Assembly: GCF_900536025.1 (NCBI RefSeq)
Contig: NZ_UNOZ01000003.1
Coordinates: 1 to 64,000 of the forward strand
DNA length: 64,000 nt
DNA from: Pseudomonas reidholzensis
GTDB lineage: Bacteria > Pseudomonadota > Gammaproteobacteria > Pseudomonadales > Pseudomonadaceae
Direction of reading: 5' to 3'
Shown here: one piece after another, positions 1-10,663 of the stretch
How positions within the stretch are numbered: the first letter of the stretch is position 1
Layout: every line of letters begins with the position of its first letter
The notes under the pieces: generated by a model
Told to the model about the DNA's origin: nothing
The model's input: only the letters and a program-made list of their open reading frames with translations
Database searches by the model: none
Position numbers and translations under genes: made by a program

Positions 1-173
1 ATGCGGTATTAGCGTTCCTTTCGAAACGTTGTCCCCCACTACCAGGCAGATTCCTAGGCATTACTCACCCGTCCGCCGCTGAATCGAAGAGCAAGCTCTT
101 CTCATCCGCTCGACTTGCATGTGTTAGGCCTGCCGCCAGCGTTCAATCTGAGCCATGATCAAACTCTTCAGTT
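1..173 (-). rRNA. rrs: 16S ribosomal RNA, 5' end only (partial)
   Basis: The reverse complement reads from about 173 leftward as the canonical bacterial 16S 5' end, including the AGAGTTTGATCATGGCTCAG universal primer site and then the AACACATGCAAGTCGA segment. The first ~173 nt of the mature RNA are present and the gene continues beyond the left edge. The exact mature 5' end (172-174) is inferred by analogy with other pseudomonads. Confidence 0.97.
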
Positions 174-324
174 CAATACTGCTTGGGTTTTTAAGAAACC
201 CTAAACTTGGCTCAGCAATCTCAAATGACTACTATGATTTCTCATGTGGCCACTTGTGATGCTGATAATCTTGGCGACTATCAAACCATACTCACAAGCA
301 CCCACACGAATTGCTTGATTCAAT

Positions 325-336
325 TTGTTAAAGAGC
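325..336 (-). promoter_or_regulatory. rrn leader boxA antitermination element
   Basis: On the minus strand the leader contains GCTCTTTAACAA, matching the enterobacterial rrn boxA (TGCTCTTTAACA). It lies about 150 nt before the mature 16S 5' end. By analogy it loads the NusB/NusE antitermination complex (NusA is also encoded in this window). The rest of 174-620 is the AT-rich rRNA leader and RNase III processing region; I see no protein gene in it. Confidence 0.75.
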
Positions 337-626
337 GGTTGGTTAAGAACTTTTCGTCTCAACCGAGGCGCGCATTCTACGCTTTCCTCAGAGCCTGTCA
401 AGCGTTTATTTTGAAGTTTTCTGCGAGAATCTCGTTCAACTTCAAACACTTGGCTCGCTGCGATCTCTCGTAGCGGGAGGCGAATTCTACAGCGTTACAC
501 GCTGTTGTCAACTGCCTTTTTCACCGCTGCCGATCAGACGATCGAAGCACCTCCATACTGCCTGAAACTTCTAACTCATTGAAACTCAAGGAGTTTTCCG
601 TTCCAACTACGCTGGAAGTGGGGCGC

Positions 627-654
627 ATTATAAGGGGATCTGAGAGGCCGTCAA
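627..654 (-). promoter_or_regulatory. rRNA operon P1-type promoter
   Basis: The minus strand shows TTGACG (649-654), a 16-nt spacer and TATAAT (627-632), followed by a GC-rich discriminator (GCGCCCC). Transcription should start near 620 and run into the 16S gene. An AT-rich UP-element-like stretch lies just upstream of the -35 and overlaps the last codons of msrQ. The discriminator is the type expected to respond to ppGpp/DksA. Confidence 0.85.
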
Positions 655-674
655 CCGTTTATTTCATAAATGTT

Positions 675-1286
675 TCAAACCGCCCTCCCCCGCCCTCCGA
701 TCAGCCGCGGAACCCGCCGCCACACCGCCGGAATACGCAGCGCCAGCAGCACCGCGCCAATCGATGCATACACCACCCACTCCTTGAGGTCGGAGCGCAC
801 GATCCACAGGAAGTGCAGCAAGCCCAACCCGAGAATCACGTACACCAGCTTGTGCAGCTTCTTCCAGCGCGCACCCAGGCGTCGCTGACTGTATCGGTTG
901 GAGGTGACCGCCAGCGCCAGCAGCCCCAGAAACCCCAAGGTACCGACAATGATGTACGGCCGCTTGCGCAGTTCGACGCCCAACTGCCCCCAGTCCAGGC
1001 CAAGGATGAACACCATGTATGAGGTCATGTGCAGCACTATATAAGCAAAGCACCAGAGCCCCAGCTGGCGACGCACCACGATCCAGCCCGACCAGCCGGT
1101 GAGGCGCTGCAGCGGCGTCATGCTCAAGGTGATCAACAGGAAGATCAATGCCCCAAGCCCGAGCCGGTCGACCAGGATCTTGCCCGGGTCCGGGCCGAGC
1201 AGGTTCATTGCCGCCTCGTACAGCCACCACACCGGTAACAGGCAGCCCAGCACGAAGATGGCCAGGCGCAGCCACGGATAGCGCAT
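675..1286 (-). CDS. msrQ: MsrQ, heme-binding membrane subunit of the MsrPQ methionine sulfoxide reductase
   Basis: A 203-residue polytopic membrane protein of the YedZ/ferric-reductase-like family. It contains about six hydrophobic helices and conserved histidines in membrane segments (for example IVLHMTSY and KLHKLVYV) suited to heme ligation. In the family it passes electrons from the respiratory chain or a flavin to periplasmic MsrP, which repairs oxidised methionines. The start codon abuts the msrP stop, so the two are translated as a unit. Its 3' end lies about 20 bp from the -35 of the rRNA promoter, and no intrinsic terminator separates them. Confidence 0.93.
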   Translation of the reverse strand: MRYPWLRLAIFVLGCLLPVWWLYEAAMNLLGPDPGKILVDRLGLGALIFLLITLSMTPLQRLTGWSGWIVVRRQLGLWCFAYIVLHMTSYMVFILGLDWGQLGVELRKRPYIIVGTLGFLGLLALAVTSNRYSQRRLGARWKKLHKLVYVILGLGLLHFLWIVRSDLKEWVVYASIGAVLLALRIPAVWRRVPRLIGGRGRAV

Positions 1287-2299
1287 CAGTAGTTCTTCCG
1301 CAGATCGAGCCCACTATAAAGAGAGGCGACTTCGTCGCCGTAGCCGTTGAACATCAAGGTGTCGCGCACATTGGGGCTGAACAACCCACTCGGCAGGCGC
1401 CGTTCGCGGGCCTGGGTCCAGCGCGGGTGGTCGACCGTGGGATTGACGTTGGCATAGAAGCCGTACTCGGTGGGCGCCAGGCTTTCCCAGGTGGTCTGCG
1501 GCTGCTCGGCCACCAGGCTGATGCGCACGATCGACTTGATGCTCTTGAAGCCGTACTTCCAGGGCGCCACCAGGCGCAACGGTGCACCGTTCTGATTGGG
1601 CAGCTCGCGGCCATACATGCCCACCGCCAGGATCGCCAACGGGTTCATCGCCTCGTCCAGGCGCAAGCCTTCTACATACGGCCAGTCGATCAGGGCGAAC
1701 GACGAGCGCTGCCCAGGCATGCTCTTCGGGTCCTGCAGCGTCTCGAAGCGCAGGTAACGCGCCTTCGAGGTCGGCTCGACCCGCTTGAGCACTTCGGCCA
1801 GGCTGAAGCCCAGCCACGGGATCACCATCGACCAGGCCTCGACGCAGCGCAGCCGGTAGATGCGCTCTTCCAGCGCGTAGGGTTTGACGAAGTCTTCGAG
1901 CGCATAGCGCCCGGGCTTGGCCACCTCACCATCGATCACCACACTCCAGGGCTCGGTCTTCAGGCTGCCGGCATTGGCCGCCGGGTCGCCCTTGTCGGTA
2001 CCGAACTCGTAGAAGTTGTTGTAGTGGGTGGCATCCTTGAACGGGGTGATCGGCTCATCCTTGACCGTGACCGCCTGCCAACGGGTGGCGCCGAGCTTGT
2101 CGGTGAACCACCCCGGCGCAGCGCCAGGCGCGGCATCGGCGTAGCGCGACGTCTCCGCGGCCACGGCCAGGCCCGGCAACGCGCCCACGGCGATGCCCGC
2201 CAGGGATGCACCCAGCACGGCACGGCGTGAGAGATAAAGGCTTTCGGGCGTGATGTCCGAGGGGTTGCAGTCGGACGGGCGAGCGATCTTGATGAGCAT
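1286..2299 (-). CDS. msrP: MsrP, molybdopterin-dependent protein-methionine-sulfoxide reductase, catalytic subunit
   Basis: A 337-residue YedY/MsrP family protein. A twin-arginine signal ([12 protein letters not shown], about residues 25-36, then a hydrophobic stretch ending AVAA) directs the folded molybdoenzyme to the periplasm. The sulfite-oxidase-fold core follows, with the molybdenum-ligating cysteine probably in YRLRCVEAW. It reduces methionine sulfoxide in envelope proteins with electrons from MsrQ, encoded immediately downstream. The start ATG is preceded by a GGAG Shine-Dalgarno sequence that sits in the arm of a hairpin (separate entry). Confidence 0.95.
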   Translation of the reverse strand: MLIKIARPSDCNPSDITPESLYLSRRAVLGASLAGIAVGALPGLAVAAETSRYADAAPGAAPGWFTDKLGATRWQAVTVKDEPITPFKDATHYNNFYEFGTDKGDPAANAGSLKTEPWSVVIDGEVAKPGRYALEDFVKPYALEERIYRLRCVEAWSMVIPWLGFSLAEVLKRVEPTSKARYLRFETLQDPKSMPGQRSSFALIDWPYVEGLRLDEAMNPLAILAVGMYGRELPNQNGAPLRLVAPWKYGFKSIKSIVRISLVAEQPQTTWESLAPTEYGFYANVNPTVDHPRWTQARERRLPSGLFSPNVRDTLMFNGYGDEVASLYSGLDLRKNY

Positions 2300-2301
2300 A
2301 A

Positions 2302-2349
2302 CGGCTCCACAGCACGGATGACTGAAGTATCCGTAAGACTATGGAGCCG
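2302..2349 (-). promoter_or_regulatory. Hairpin in the msrP leader that covers the ribosome-binding site
   Basis: An inverted repeat flanks the msrP 5' leader: an outer 8-bp stem (2302-2309 with 2342-2349, CGGCTCCA/TGGAGCCG) and an inner 6-bp stem (2314-2319 with 2329-2334, ACGGAT/ATCCGT). On the msrP mRNA the GGAG ribosome-binding site lies in the 3' arm of the outer stem, five nucleotides before the ATG. It might also attenuate readthrough from pssA, but no U-tract follows. The regulatory role is inferred. Confidence 0.55.
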
Positions 2350-2376
2350 GAAGGTTATTCCATCATTAAATCAATT

Positions 2377-3228
2377 TCAGGCCTTGCGCCGACGGACACG
2401 CAGCAGGTACTGCACCGGGCCGGACACCGCATAGCCGAGGAAGATCAGTAGCAGGATGCGCGGCGGGTCGCTGAAGACCACGGCAAACACCAGCACCACG
2501 GCAAGGATCGCCACGAACGGCACGCGCCCACGCAGGTCCAGCTCCTTGAAGCTGTTGTACTTGACGTTGCTGACCATCAGCATGCCGGCGGCCGCTACCA
2601 GCAGCGCGACCAGGAACGACAGCTTGGAGCCCTGGATGCCGAAGTCGCTGAACGCCCACACGGTACCTGCCACCACACCGGCTGCCGCCGGGCTGGCCAG
2701 ACCGATGAAGTAACGCTTGTCGGCGGTGCCGACCTGGGTATTGAAGCGGGCCAGGCGCAACGCGGCGCCAGCGACATAGATGAAGGCGACCATCCAGCCG
2801 ACCTTGCCCATGTCACCCAATGCCCAACCGAACGCCAGCAAGGCCGGCGCGACGCCAAAGGCGACCATGTCGGACAGCGAGTCGTACTCGGCGCCAAAGG
2901 CGCTCTGGGTATTGGTCATGCGGGCCACGCGGCCATCCAGGCCGTCGAGCACCATGGCCACGAAAATGGCGATGGCGGCAAAGGCGAAATACTTGCTCGC
3001 CTCGCGGGGGTCACCTGCGCTCATGGCGCTCTGTGCGCTGATCGAGCTGATGATCGAGTAGAAGCCAGCGAACAGGTTGGCAGTGGTGAACAGGTTGGGC
3101 AGCAGGTAGATGCCGCGATGGCGCACCTTGCGCCCTTCGGCGTCGTGCCCCTCTTCAACATGCTCATCGACAGGTAGCAGGCTTTCGGCGTCGGAGGCCT
3201 TGTTCGGCTCCTCGGGACGTTCGCTCAT
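2377..3228 (-). CDS. pssA: CDP-diacylglycerol--serine O-phosphatidyltransferase
   Basis: A 283-residue membrane enzyme of the CDP-alcohol phosphatidyltransferase family that makes phosphatidylserine, the precursor of phosphatidylethanolamine. The family signature is present as DGRVAR followed by GAEYDSLSD, giving the D-G-x2-A-R-x8-G-x3-D-x3-D metal-binding motif. Several hydrophobic helices follow, with a basic C terminus (RVRRRKA). I chose the ATG at 3228 (MSERPEE) because AAGGTG lies just upstream; a longer reading to 3300 has a non-homologous-looking N terminus. It lies 150 nt downstream of ilvC on the same strand. Confidence 0.94.
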   Translation of the reverse strand: MSERPEEPNKASDAESLLPVDEHVEEGHDAEGRKVRHRGIYLLPNLFTTANLFAGFYSIISSISAQSAMSAGDPREASKYFAFAAIAIFVAMVLDGLDGRVARMTNTQSAFGAEYDSLSDMVAFGVAPALLAFGWALGDMGKVGWMVAFIYVAGAALRLARFNTQVGTADKRYFIGLASPAAAGVVAGTVWAFSDFGIQGSKLSFLVALLVAAAGMLMVSNVKYNSFKELDLRGRVPFVAILAVVLVFAVVFSDPPRILLLIFLGYAVSGPVQYLLRVRRRKA

Positions 3229-3334
3229 GAAAAACACCTTGCAACTGAATGGAATATGTTTCGACACGGGCTTGCGAAACAGGTTCGGACAGCAAGCCAC
3301 TGGTCGCTTTATACCAGATGCGCGCCGCCGAAAC

Positions 3335-3363
3335 GAAAAAACGCGGCCGAAGCCGCGTTTTTC
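3335..3363 (-). terminator. Intrinsic terminator after ilvC (sequence symmetric)
   Basis: ACGCGGC (3341-3347), a CGAA loop and GCCGCGT (3352-3358) form a stem flanked by an A-tract on the left and a T-tract on the right. It can therefore terminate on either strand. It sits just downstream of ilvC on the minus strand. Confidence 0.9.
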
Positions 3364-3379
3364 ATCTCATCGCAAAGGC

Positions 3380-4408
<1,029 letters not shown>

Positions 4409-4449
4409 TTATATCTCGGCCCCTGTGGAGCCATCGCTAATTTTTGAAG

Positions 4450-4941
4450 TTAGATGCTGAGCACTTTGTCGCCACGGGCAATGCCGGTGACTCCACTGCG
4501 CACGGTTTCGAGAATCGATGCGGTACCGATCGCCTGGATGAAGCTGTCCAGCTTGTCGCTGGTGCCGCTCAGCTGCACGGTATACACGCTGGCGGTAACG
4601 TCGACGATCTGCCCACGGAAGATGTCCGTGGTGCGTTTGATCTCGGCGCGCTGGGCGCCGGTGGCCTTGACCTTGACCAGCATCAGCTCGCGCTCGATGT
4701 GAGCGCTTTCCGACAGATCGACCAGCTTCACCACTTCCACCAGTTTGTTCAGGTTCTTGGTGATCTGTTCGATCACTTCGTCGTGGCCAACGGTGGTCAG
4801 GGTCAGGCGCGAGAGGGTTGGGTCCTCGGTCGGCGCCACGGTCAGGCTTTCAATGTTGTAGTTGCGCTGGGAGAACAGGCCGACCACGCGAGACAAGGCA
4901 CCGGGTTCGTTTTCCAGCAGCAGGGAAATGATGTGCCGCAT
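4450..4941 (-). CDS. ilvH: Acetolactate synthase small (regulatory) subunit
   Basis: 163 residues with an N-terminal ACT domain (begins RHIISLLLENEPGALSRVVG) and the C-terminal IlvN-type domain. It binds valine and makes the large subunit feedback sensitive while stimulating its activity. The gap to ilvI is one base, so translation is probably coupled. The length matches the long IlvH type. Confidence 0.97.
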   Translation of the reverse strand: MRHIISLLLENEPGALSRVVGLFSQRNYNIESLTVAPTEDPTLSRLTLTTVGHDEVIEQITKNLNKLVEVVKLVDLSESAHIERELMLVKVKATGAQRAEIKRTTDIFRGQIVDVTASVYTVQLSGTSDKLDSFIQAIGTASILETVRSGVTGIARGDKVLSI

Positions 4942-4942
4942 A

Positions 4943-6667
<1,725 letters not shown>

Positions 6668-6944
6668 GTTGTTCACCTCTAAAACGCCAGAATACCGTCC
6701 CTAGTGGACGGGTCTTAATAGGTTTACTGCCAAGCAGAGCACGAGCGAACGTCAGCACTGACTGAGCAAGTATTGGGAGCACCCCTGAGTGTTGCGGGGT
6801 TTTCCCACCCAGCGCGAGGTAACGCGTTGCGGGGTGTTACAAGTCGGCGCGGGTGTGCGCCTCATGATCTGCTTTGCGGGTCTGCTTCTGGCAGTCCCTC
6901 TAAAGCGGAAACTGGATTCTTGTGATTCGCCGCCATTAAGTCAA
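6668..6944 (-). promoter_or_regulatory. ilvI promoter and long 5' leader
   Basis: A sigma-70-like promoter is visible on the minus strand: TTGACT (6939-6944), a 17-nt spacer and AAGAAT (6916-6921). This implies a leader of roughly 240 nt. It contains a small hairpin near the start codon (CCGTCC 6695-6700 with GGACGG 6706-6711) and an unremarkable 37-residue ORF without runs of Ile, Val or Leu codons, so classical attenuation is not obvious. The A/T-rich 6945-7028 holds nothing else I can name. Confidence 0.5.
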
Positions 6945-7028
6945 GAAAAATTATTGCCAATTTTTCCTCAGGATGAATTCGTTCCACCACGAATGGTTGA
7001 GACAGCAGCAGAAAACCAAACAAAACTC

Positions 7029-7056
7029 AAAAAAAGAGCCGCAATCTGCGGCTCTT
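7029..7056 (-). terminator. Intrinsic terminator after yqcC
   Basis: GAGCCGCA and TGCGGCTC form an 8-bp stem with a tiny loop (7036-7054). On the minus strand it is followed by a run of seven Ts. It ends the yqcC/lpoP transcript and insulates the ilvI promoter. Confidence 0.9.
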
Positions 7057-7075
7057 GAAAGAAAAACTGAAGAAA

Positions 7076-7411
7076 TCAGGCGGAAGGGCCTATCAATTGG
7101 TCGAATTCTGCCAATAGTCGGCGAAGCACGCGACTCTGCTCCGGACGATCGACGAACACCGTTTCAGCCATCACCAGGATGCCGGAGGCATTGGGCAGCG
7201 GATGACCGTGCTCGAGAATGAGCTTCATTCGCGGCAGGAAAATCCACTGCAGCCACTGCTCGAAGCCCATCACGTCGACCGCGAACGGCGTCACGCTGGC
7301 CAGCGCTTCGGCGCTCGGTGGCTGCTCGCTCCACCAGCCCTGGGCGCGCAGCTCGTGCTCGATCAGCAGCAGGTGATCGGCAATATCCAGAATCCGTTGC
7401 TCGACCATCAC
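7076..7411 (-). CDS. yqcC: YqcC family protein
   Basis: A 111-residue small soluble protein matching the YqcC/DUF446 family, with the typical FEQWLQWIFLPRM core. Function is unknown; in other bacteria the gene often lies beside the pseudouridine synthase truC, which is not the case here. Its start overlaps the lpoP stop by four bases (ATGA), so it is co-translated with lpoP. A strong terminator follows it. Confidence 0.85.
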   Translation of the reverse strand: MMVEQRILDIADHLLLIEHELRAQGWWSEQPPSAEALASVTPFAVDVMGFEQWLQWIFLPRMKLILEHGHPLPNASGILVMAETVFVDRPEQSRVLRRLLAEFDQLIGPSA

Positions 7412-8172
7412 AGATTGACCCGTGCTTTTTGCCGCGCCAGTGCGGCGCCGGCGCTGTCACCCTGCTTTTCACGGGCCTGGGCGATGGTGTTCCACAGCTC
7501 GGCCTGCAGGTCCGGACGACCGTTGGCATAGGTCAGCGCGCGGCGTGCCAGTTGCTCGGCCTGGGCGGCATCACCCTGGGACAAGCGCACCTGGGCCAGG
7601 CGGAACAGCACCTGCGGCTCGCGCGGGGCAATGCGCTGGGCACGCTCCAGGCTCGACGAAGCACCGTTGAAGTCGCCACTGCCCTGTTGCTGCTGGGCGG
7701 TGGTCAGCAGCGCCAGCACCGGGCCGTCGAGTTGCTCGTCGGCCGACAGGCTGCCAGCGGCACCGCTGCTGCGCGGGATGCCGGTCGGCGCGCTGGTGGC
7801 GGCCGGGGCACTGCTCATCGAGGCGATGTCGAACGGCTCATCGGCGATCGGGTTGGGGTTGGTGGTCATGGGCTGGGTGCTGATCGGCGTGGTGCTGATC
7901 GGTGCCGCGCCATTGGCCGCCGGGAAGGTCTGGATCGACGAAGCGCCCGCGCCCTGCGGGATCATCACGGTCACGCCGGAGTCTTCAGGCAGCGACTGTG
8001 CCTGGCGGGTGCCGTTGCTGCCGGCATTGGCTGCCGTGCGGTTGTTGGAGATCCGCTCGCTGTTGGACACCCGGGTGCTCGAGTCGACCACCGGGATATT
8101 GCCGCGTGGAACGCTGGCGCAGCCATGGAGCATGGCCAGCGCGGTCAAGGCAGGAAACCACCACTTGTTCAC
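7408..8172 (-). CDS. lpoP: TPR-containing outer-membrane lipoprotein, LpoP-type activator of PBP1b
   Basis: 254 residues. A lipoprotein signal ends in the lipobox LHGC (Cys18), followed by a long Ser/Ala/Pro/Thr-rich linker (to about residue 150) and C-terminal tetratricopeptide repeats (LFRLAQVRLSQGDAAQAEQL and following). A TPR lipoprotein next to the PBP1b gene matches P. aeruginosa LpoP, shown to activate PBP1b there. The low-complexity linker fits a role of reaching from the outer membrane through the cell wall. The assignment rests on architecture and position. Confidence 0.82.
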   Translation of the reverse strand: MNKWWFPALTALAMLHGCASVPRGNIPVVDSSTRVSNSERISNNRTAANAGSNGTRQAQSLPEDSGVTVMIPQGAGASSIQTFPAANGAAPISTTPISTQPMTTNPNPIADEPFDIASMSSAPAATSAPTGIPRSSGAAGSLSADEQLDGPVLALLTTAQQQQGSGDFNGASSSLERAQRIAPREPQVLFRLAQVRLSQGDAAQAEQLARRALTYANGRPDLQAELWNTIAQAREKQGDSAGAALARQKARVNL

Positions 8173-8195
8173 TTCACACCCTCTTCAAATGCGCC

Positions 8196-8230
8196 GGGTG
8201 GCCTGAGGGGCTGATCCGCCCAGGCCACCC
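8196..8230 (-). other. Strong hairpin between mrcB and lpoP
   Basis: GGGTGGCCTG (8196-8205) and CAGGCCACCC (8221-8230) form a perfect 10-bp GC-rich stem in the 63-nt gap between the mrcB stop and the lpoP start. No U-tract follows on the minus strand. It may be an mRNA-stabilising or processing element, or a partial terminator that adjusts the lpoP:mrcB ratio. Confidence 0.55.
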
Positions 8231-8235
8231 GTGGC

Positions 8236-10557
8236 TTAATTCATCCAGCCCTTTACCCAGTCCATGACCGAATCAGCCGGATTCTGCTCGCCGCCACAGG
8301 CGACGCCTGCGGCCGGTTCGCTGCCACGAATATACGGCATCTGTACCGCTCCCGGACAGGTGCTGTCGGAGCCGTGACCGCTGTACGGGTCGATCCACGA
8401 CTGCACGACGTTGTCCGGCAGCGGCATGTCCAGCGGCAACGGGTCGGCCTTGCGCATGAAGCTGGTCCACACCTGCAGCGCACCGGTGGCACCGGTGAAC
8501 GGCGTCTTGCCGTTGTCGTCACGGCCGAGCCAGACCACCGCCAGCAGGTCCTGGCTGAAACCGGAGAACCAGCTGTCGCGCGAATCGTTACTGGTACCGG
8601 TCTTGCCGGCCAGGGTCAGCGAGCTGGGCAGGACACTGTAGACCGAACGGCCGGTACCCTCACGCATGACCCGCTGCATGGCGTTCTGCACCAGATAGAT
8701 GGCACCCGGGTCGAACGTCTGCTGGATCTGGAACGGGTAGCGCTTGAGCGGCTCGCCCTCGGCGGTGAGGACGCTGCGGATACCGCGCATCGGCGTGTTG
8801 AAGCCGCCGTTGGCGATGGTCTGGTACATGGTCGCGACCTGCATCGGCGACATCCCGCCGGCGCCCAGCAGCATCGACGGGAACGCCGGCCAGTCGACAT
8901 TGACGCCGAGCCGGCCGATGGTCTTGATCACGTTCGGCACGCCGACTTCCAGGCCCAGCTTGGCGGTGGACAGGTTGTACGAGTTGGCCAGGCCCTGGTA
9001 CAGGTAGATGGTGCCGTGCGGACGGCGGTCGTAGTTCTGCGGACGCCAGACCTGGCCGTCGGCGCCCTTGACCGAGAACGGCTCGTCCTGGACCCAGCTG
9101 GTGAGGGTGTACTTGCTGGGTTTTTCCAGCGCGGTCAGGTACACCGCCGGCTTGACCAGCGAGCCGATCGGGCGCACCGCGTCGATGGCCCGGTTGAAGC
9201 CGGCGAAGCCCGACTGGCGGCTGCCGATCAGCGCTTGCACTTCACCGGTCTCGGGGTTGGTCACGACCATCGCCGACTCGACCGCATCGGCGCCCTTGCG
9301 CCCCGACAGACGCTTGAAGGTCTCGCTCATGGCGGTCTCGGCCTTCATCTGCAGGATCGGGTCGAAACTGGTGAAGATCCGCAGGCCTTCTTCGGTCAAG
9401 TCTTCGTCGCGGTAGTCCTGGCGCAGCTGACGCTTGACCAGGTCGAGGAAGGCCGGGAACGAGCTGTCGGCCAGGCTGCCACGGCTGGTCACGCCCAACG
9501 GCATCTTCTTCGCCGCCTCGACCACGTCCTTGCTCGCCACGCCTTGCTCGGCGAGCAGGTCGAGGACCAGGTTGCGGCGGGTCAGCGCACGCTCCGGGTA
9601 ACGCCGCGGGTTGTAGTAGGACGGGCCCTTGACCATGCCCACCAGCAAGGCGATCTGGTGCAGCTTGAGCTCTTGCAGCGGCTGGCTGAAGAAGAACTGG
9701 CTGGCCAGGCCGAAGCCGTGCACGGCGCGCTGGCCATCCTGGCCGACGAACACCTCGTTGAGGTACGCCTCGAGGATCTCGCGCTTGCTGTAATGCACCT
9801 CGAGCAGCACGGCCATCATGGCTTCGGTCAGCTTGCGGGTGAGGCTGCGCTCGTTGGTCAGGTAGAAGTTCTTGACCAGCTGCTGGGTCAGGGTACTGCC
9901 GCCCTGGCGCATGGCGCCGGACGAGGTATTGACCCACACCGCACGGGCGATGCCCTTGGGCGACACGCCAAAGTGGCTGTAGAAGTCGCGGTCTTCGGTG
10001 GCGACCAGGGTTTCCAGCAGGTACGGCGGCACCTGGTCGATCTTGATCAGGATGCGGTCTTCGAGGTTTTTCGGGTAGATGCCGCCGATCATCAGCGGCT
10101 CGAGCCGGACCACGTCGAGCTTGCCGCCATTGGCGCCGCTCATCCCCGCGACATAGTCGCCGGAGAAGCGCACGCGCACGAACTGCGCCGGCTCGATGCC
10201 TTCATAGAACTGGAAGCCACGGGTATTGATATCGACGTTGTTGCCGTTGACCGACGCCGCGCCCGGGCCGTTGGCCGCGCTTTCGCGACGGTAGCCGAGG
10301 GCGTCGAGCTCGGTGAGGAAGTCGTTCTTGCTCAGCTTCTGGCCGACGAACAGCTCCAGCGGCCGGGCATACACCTTGGCCGGGATGGTCCAGCGCTTGC
10401 CGGAGAACTTCTCCTGGACAACGGCATCGAGGTAGATCGCAAAGCCGGCGATCACCACCAGGCCGACCAGGCTGAGCTTCAAGGCCCAGCCCAGCCAGGC
10501 GCGGGAGCGGCTGGGCGAACGTTTCTGCGGAGTACGGGGATTTCGGGATCGAGTCAT
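8236..10557 (-). CDS. mrcB: Penicillin-binding protein 1B (bifunctional transglycosylase/transpeptidase)
   Basis: 773 residues. A basic cytoplasmic tail precedes one membrane anchor (about residues 23-45) and a UB2H-like domain (about 65-150). The GT51 transglycosylase follows, with catalytic Glu188 in EDRDFYSHFG. The transpeptidase has the SxxK motif SLVK, an SxN motif (SYN) and KTG in AGKTGTSNDS. It polymerises and crosslinks peptidoglycan in the periplasm. It is encoded just upstream of its presumed activator lpoP and divergent from the kinase/ATPase gene. Confidence 0.97.
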   Translation of the reverse strand: MTRSRNPRTPQKRSPSRSRAWLGWALKLSLVGLVVIAGFAIYLDAVVQEKFSGKRWTIPAKVYARPLELFVGQKLSKNDFLTELDALGYRRESAANGPGAASVNGNNVDINTRGFQFYEGIEPAQFVRVRFSGDYVAGMSGANGGKLDVVRLEPLMIGGIYPKNLEDRILIKIDQVPPYLLETLVATEDRDFYSHFGVSPKGIARAVWVNTSSGAMRQGGSTLTQQLVKNFYLTNERSLTRKLTEAMMAVLLEVHYSKREILEAYLNEVFVGQDGQRAVHGFGLASQFFFSQPLQELKLHQIALLVGMVKGPSYYNPRRYPERALTRRNLVLDLLAEQGVASKDVVEAAKKMPLGVTSRGSLADSSFPAFLDLVKRQLRQDYRDEDLTEEGLRIFTSFDPILQMKAETAMSETFKRLSGRKGADAVESAMVVTNPETGEVQALIGSRQSGFAGFNRAIDAVRPIGSLVKPAVYLTALEKPSKYTLTSWVQDEPFSVKGADGQVWRPQNYDRRPHGTIYLYQGLANSYNLSTAKLGLEVGVPNVIKTIGRLGVNVDWPAFPSMLLGAGGMSPMQVATMYQTIANGGFNTPMRGIRSVLTAEGEPLKRYPFQIQQTFDPGAIYLVQNAMQRVMREGTGRSVYSVLPSSLTLAGKTGTSNDSRDSWFSGFSQDLLAVVWLGRDDNGKTPFTGATGALQVWTSFMRKADPLPLDMPLPDNVVQSWIDPYSGHGSDSTCPGAVQMPYIRGSEPAAGVACGGEQNPADSVMDWVKGWMN

Positions 10558-10663
10558 GGCGGCGGATTATACGCACTTTAGTCTAGGCAGGCCCGGCGGT
10601 ATGCAGGGGCCGCACCATTGACCATAATGGCGCATTCGAATTCCCTTACCCGAAGGATTGCCC

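Noticed and set aside
6740..6860. Branched-chain amino acid leader peptide upstream of ilvI
   Set aside because: The only ORF of suitable size has no cluster of Ile, Val or Leu codons and no terminator/antiterminator pair with a U-tract.
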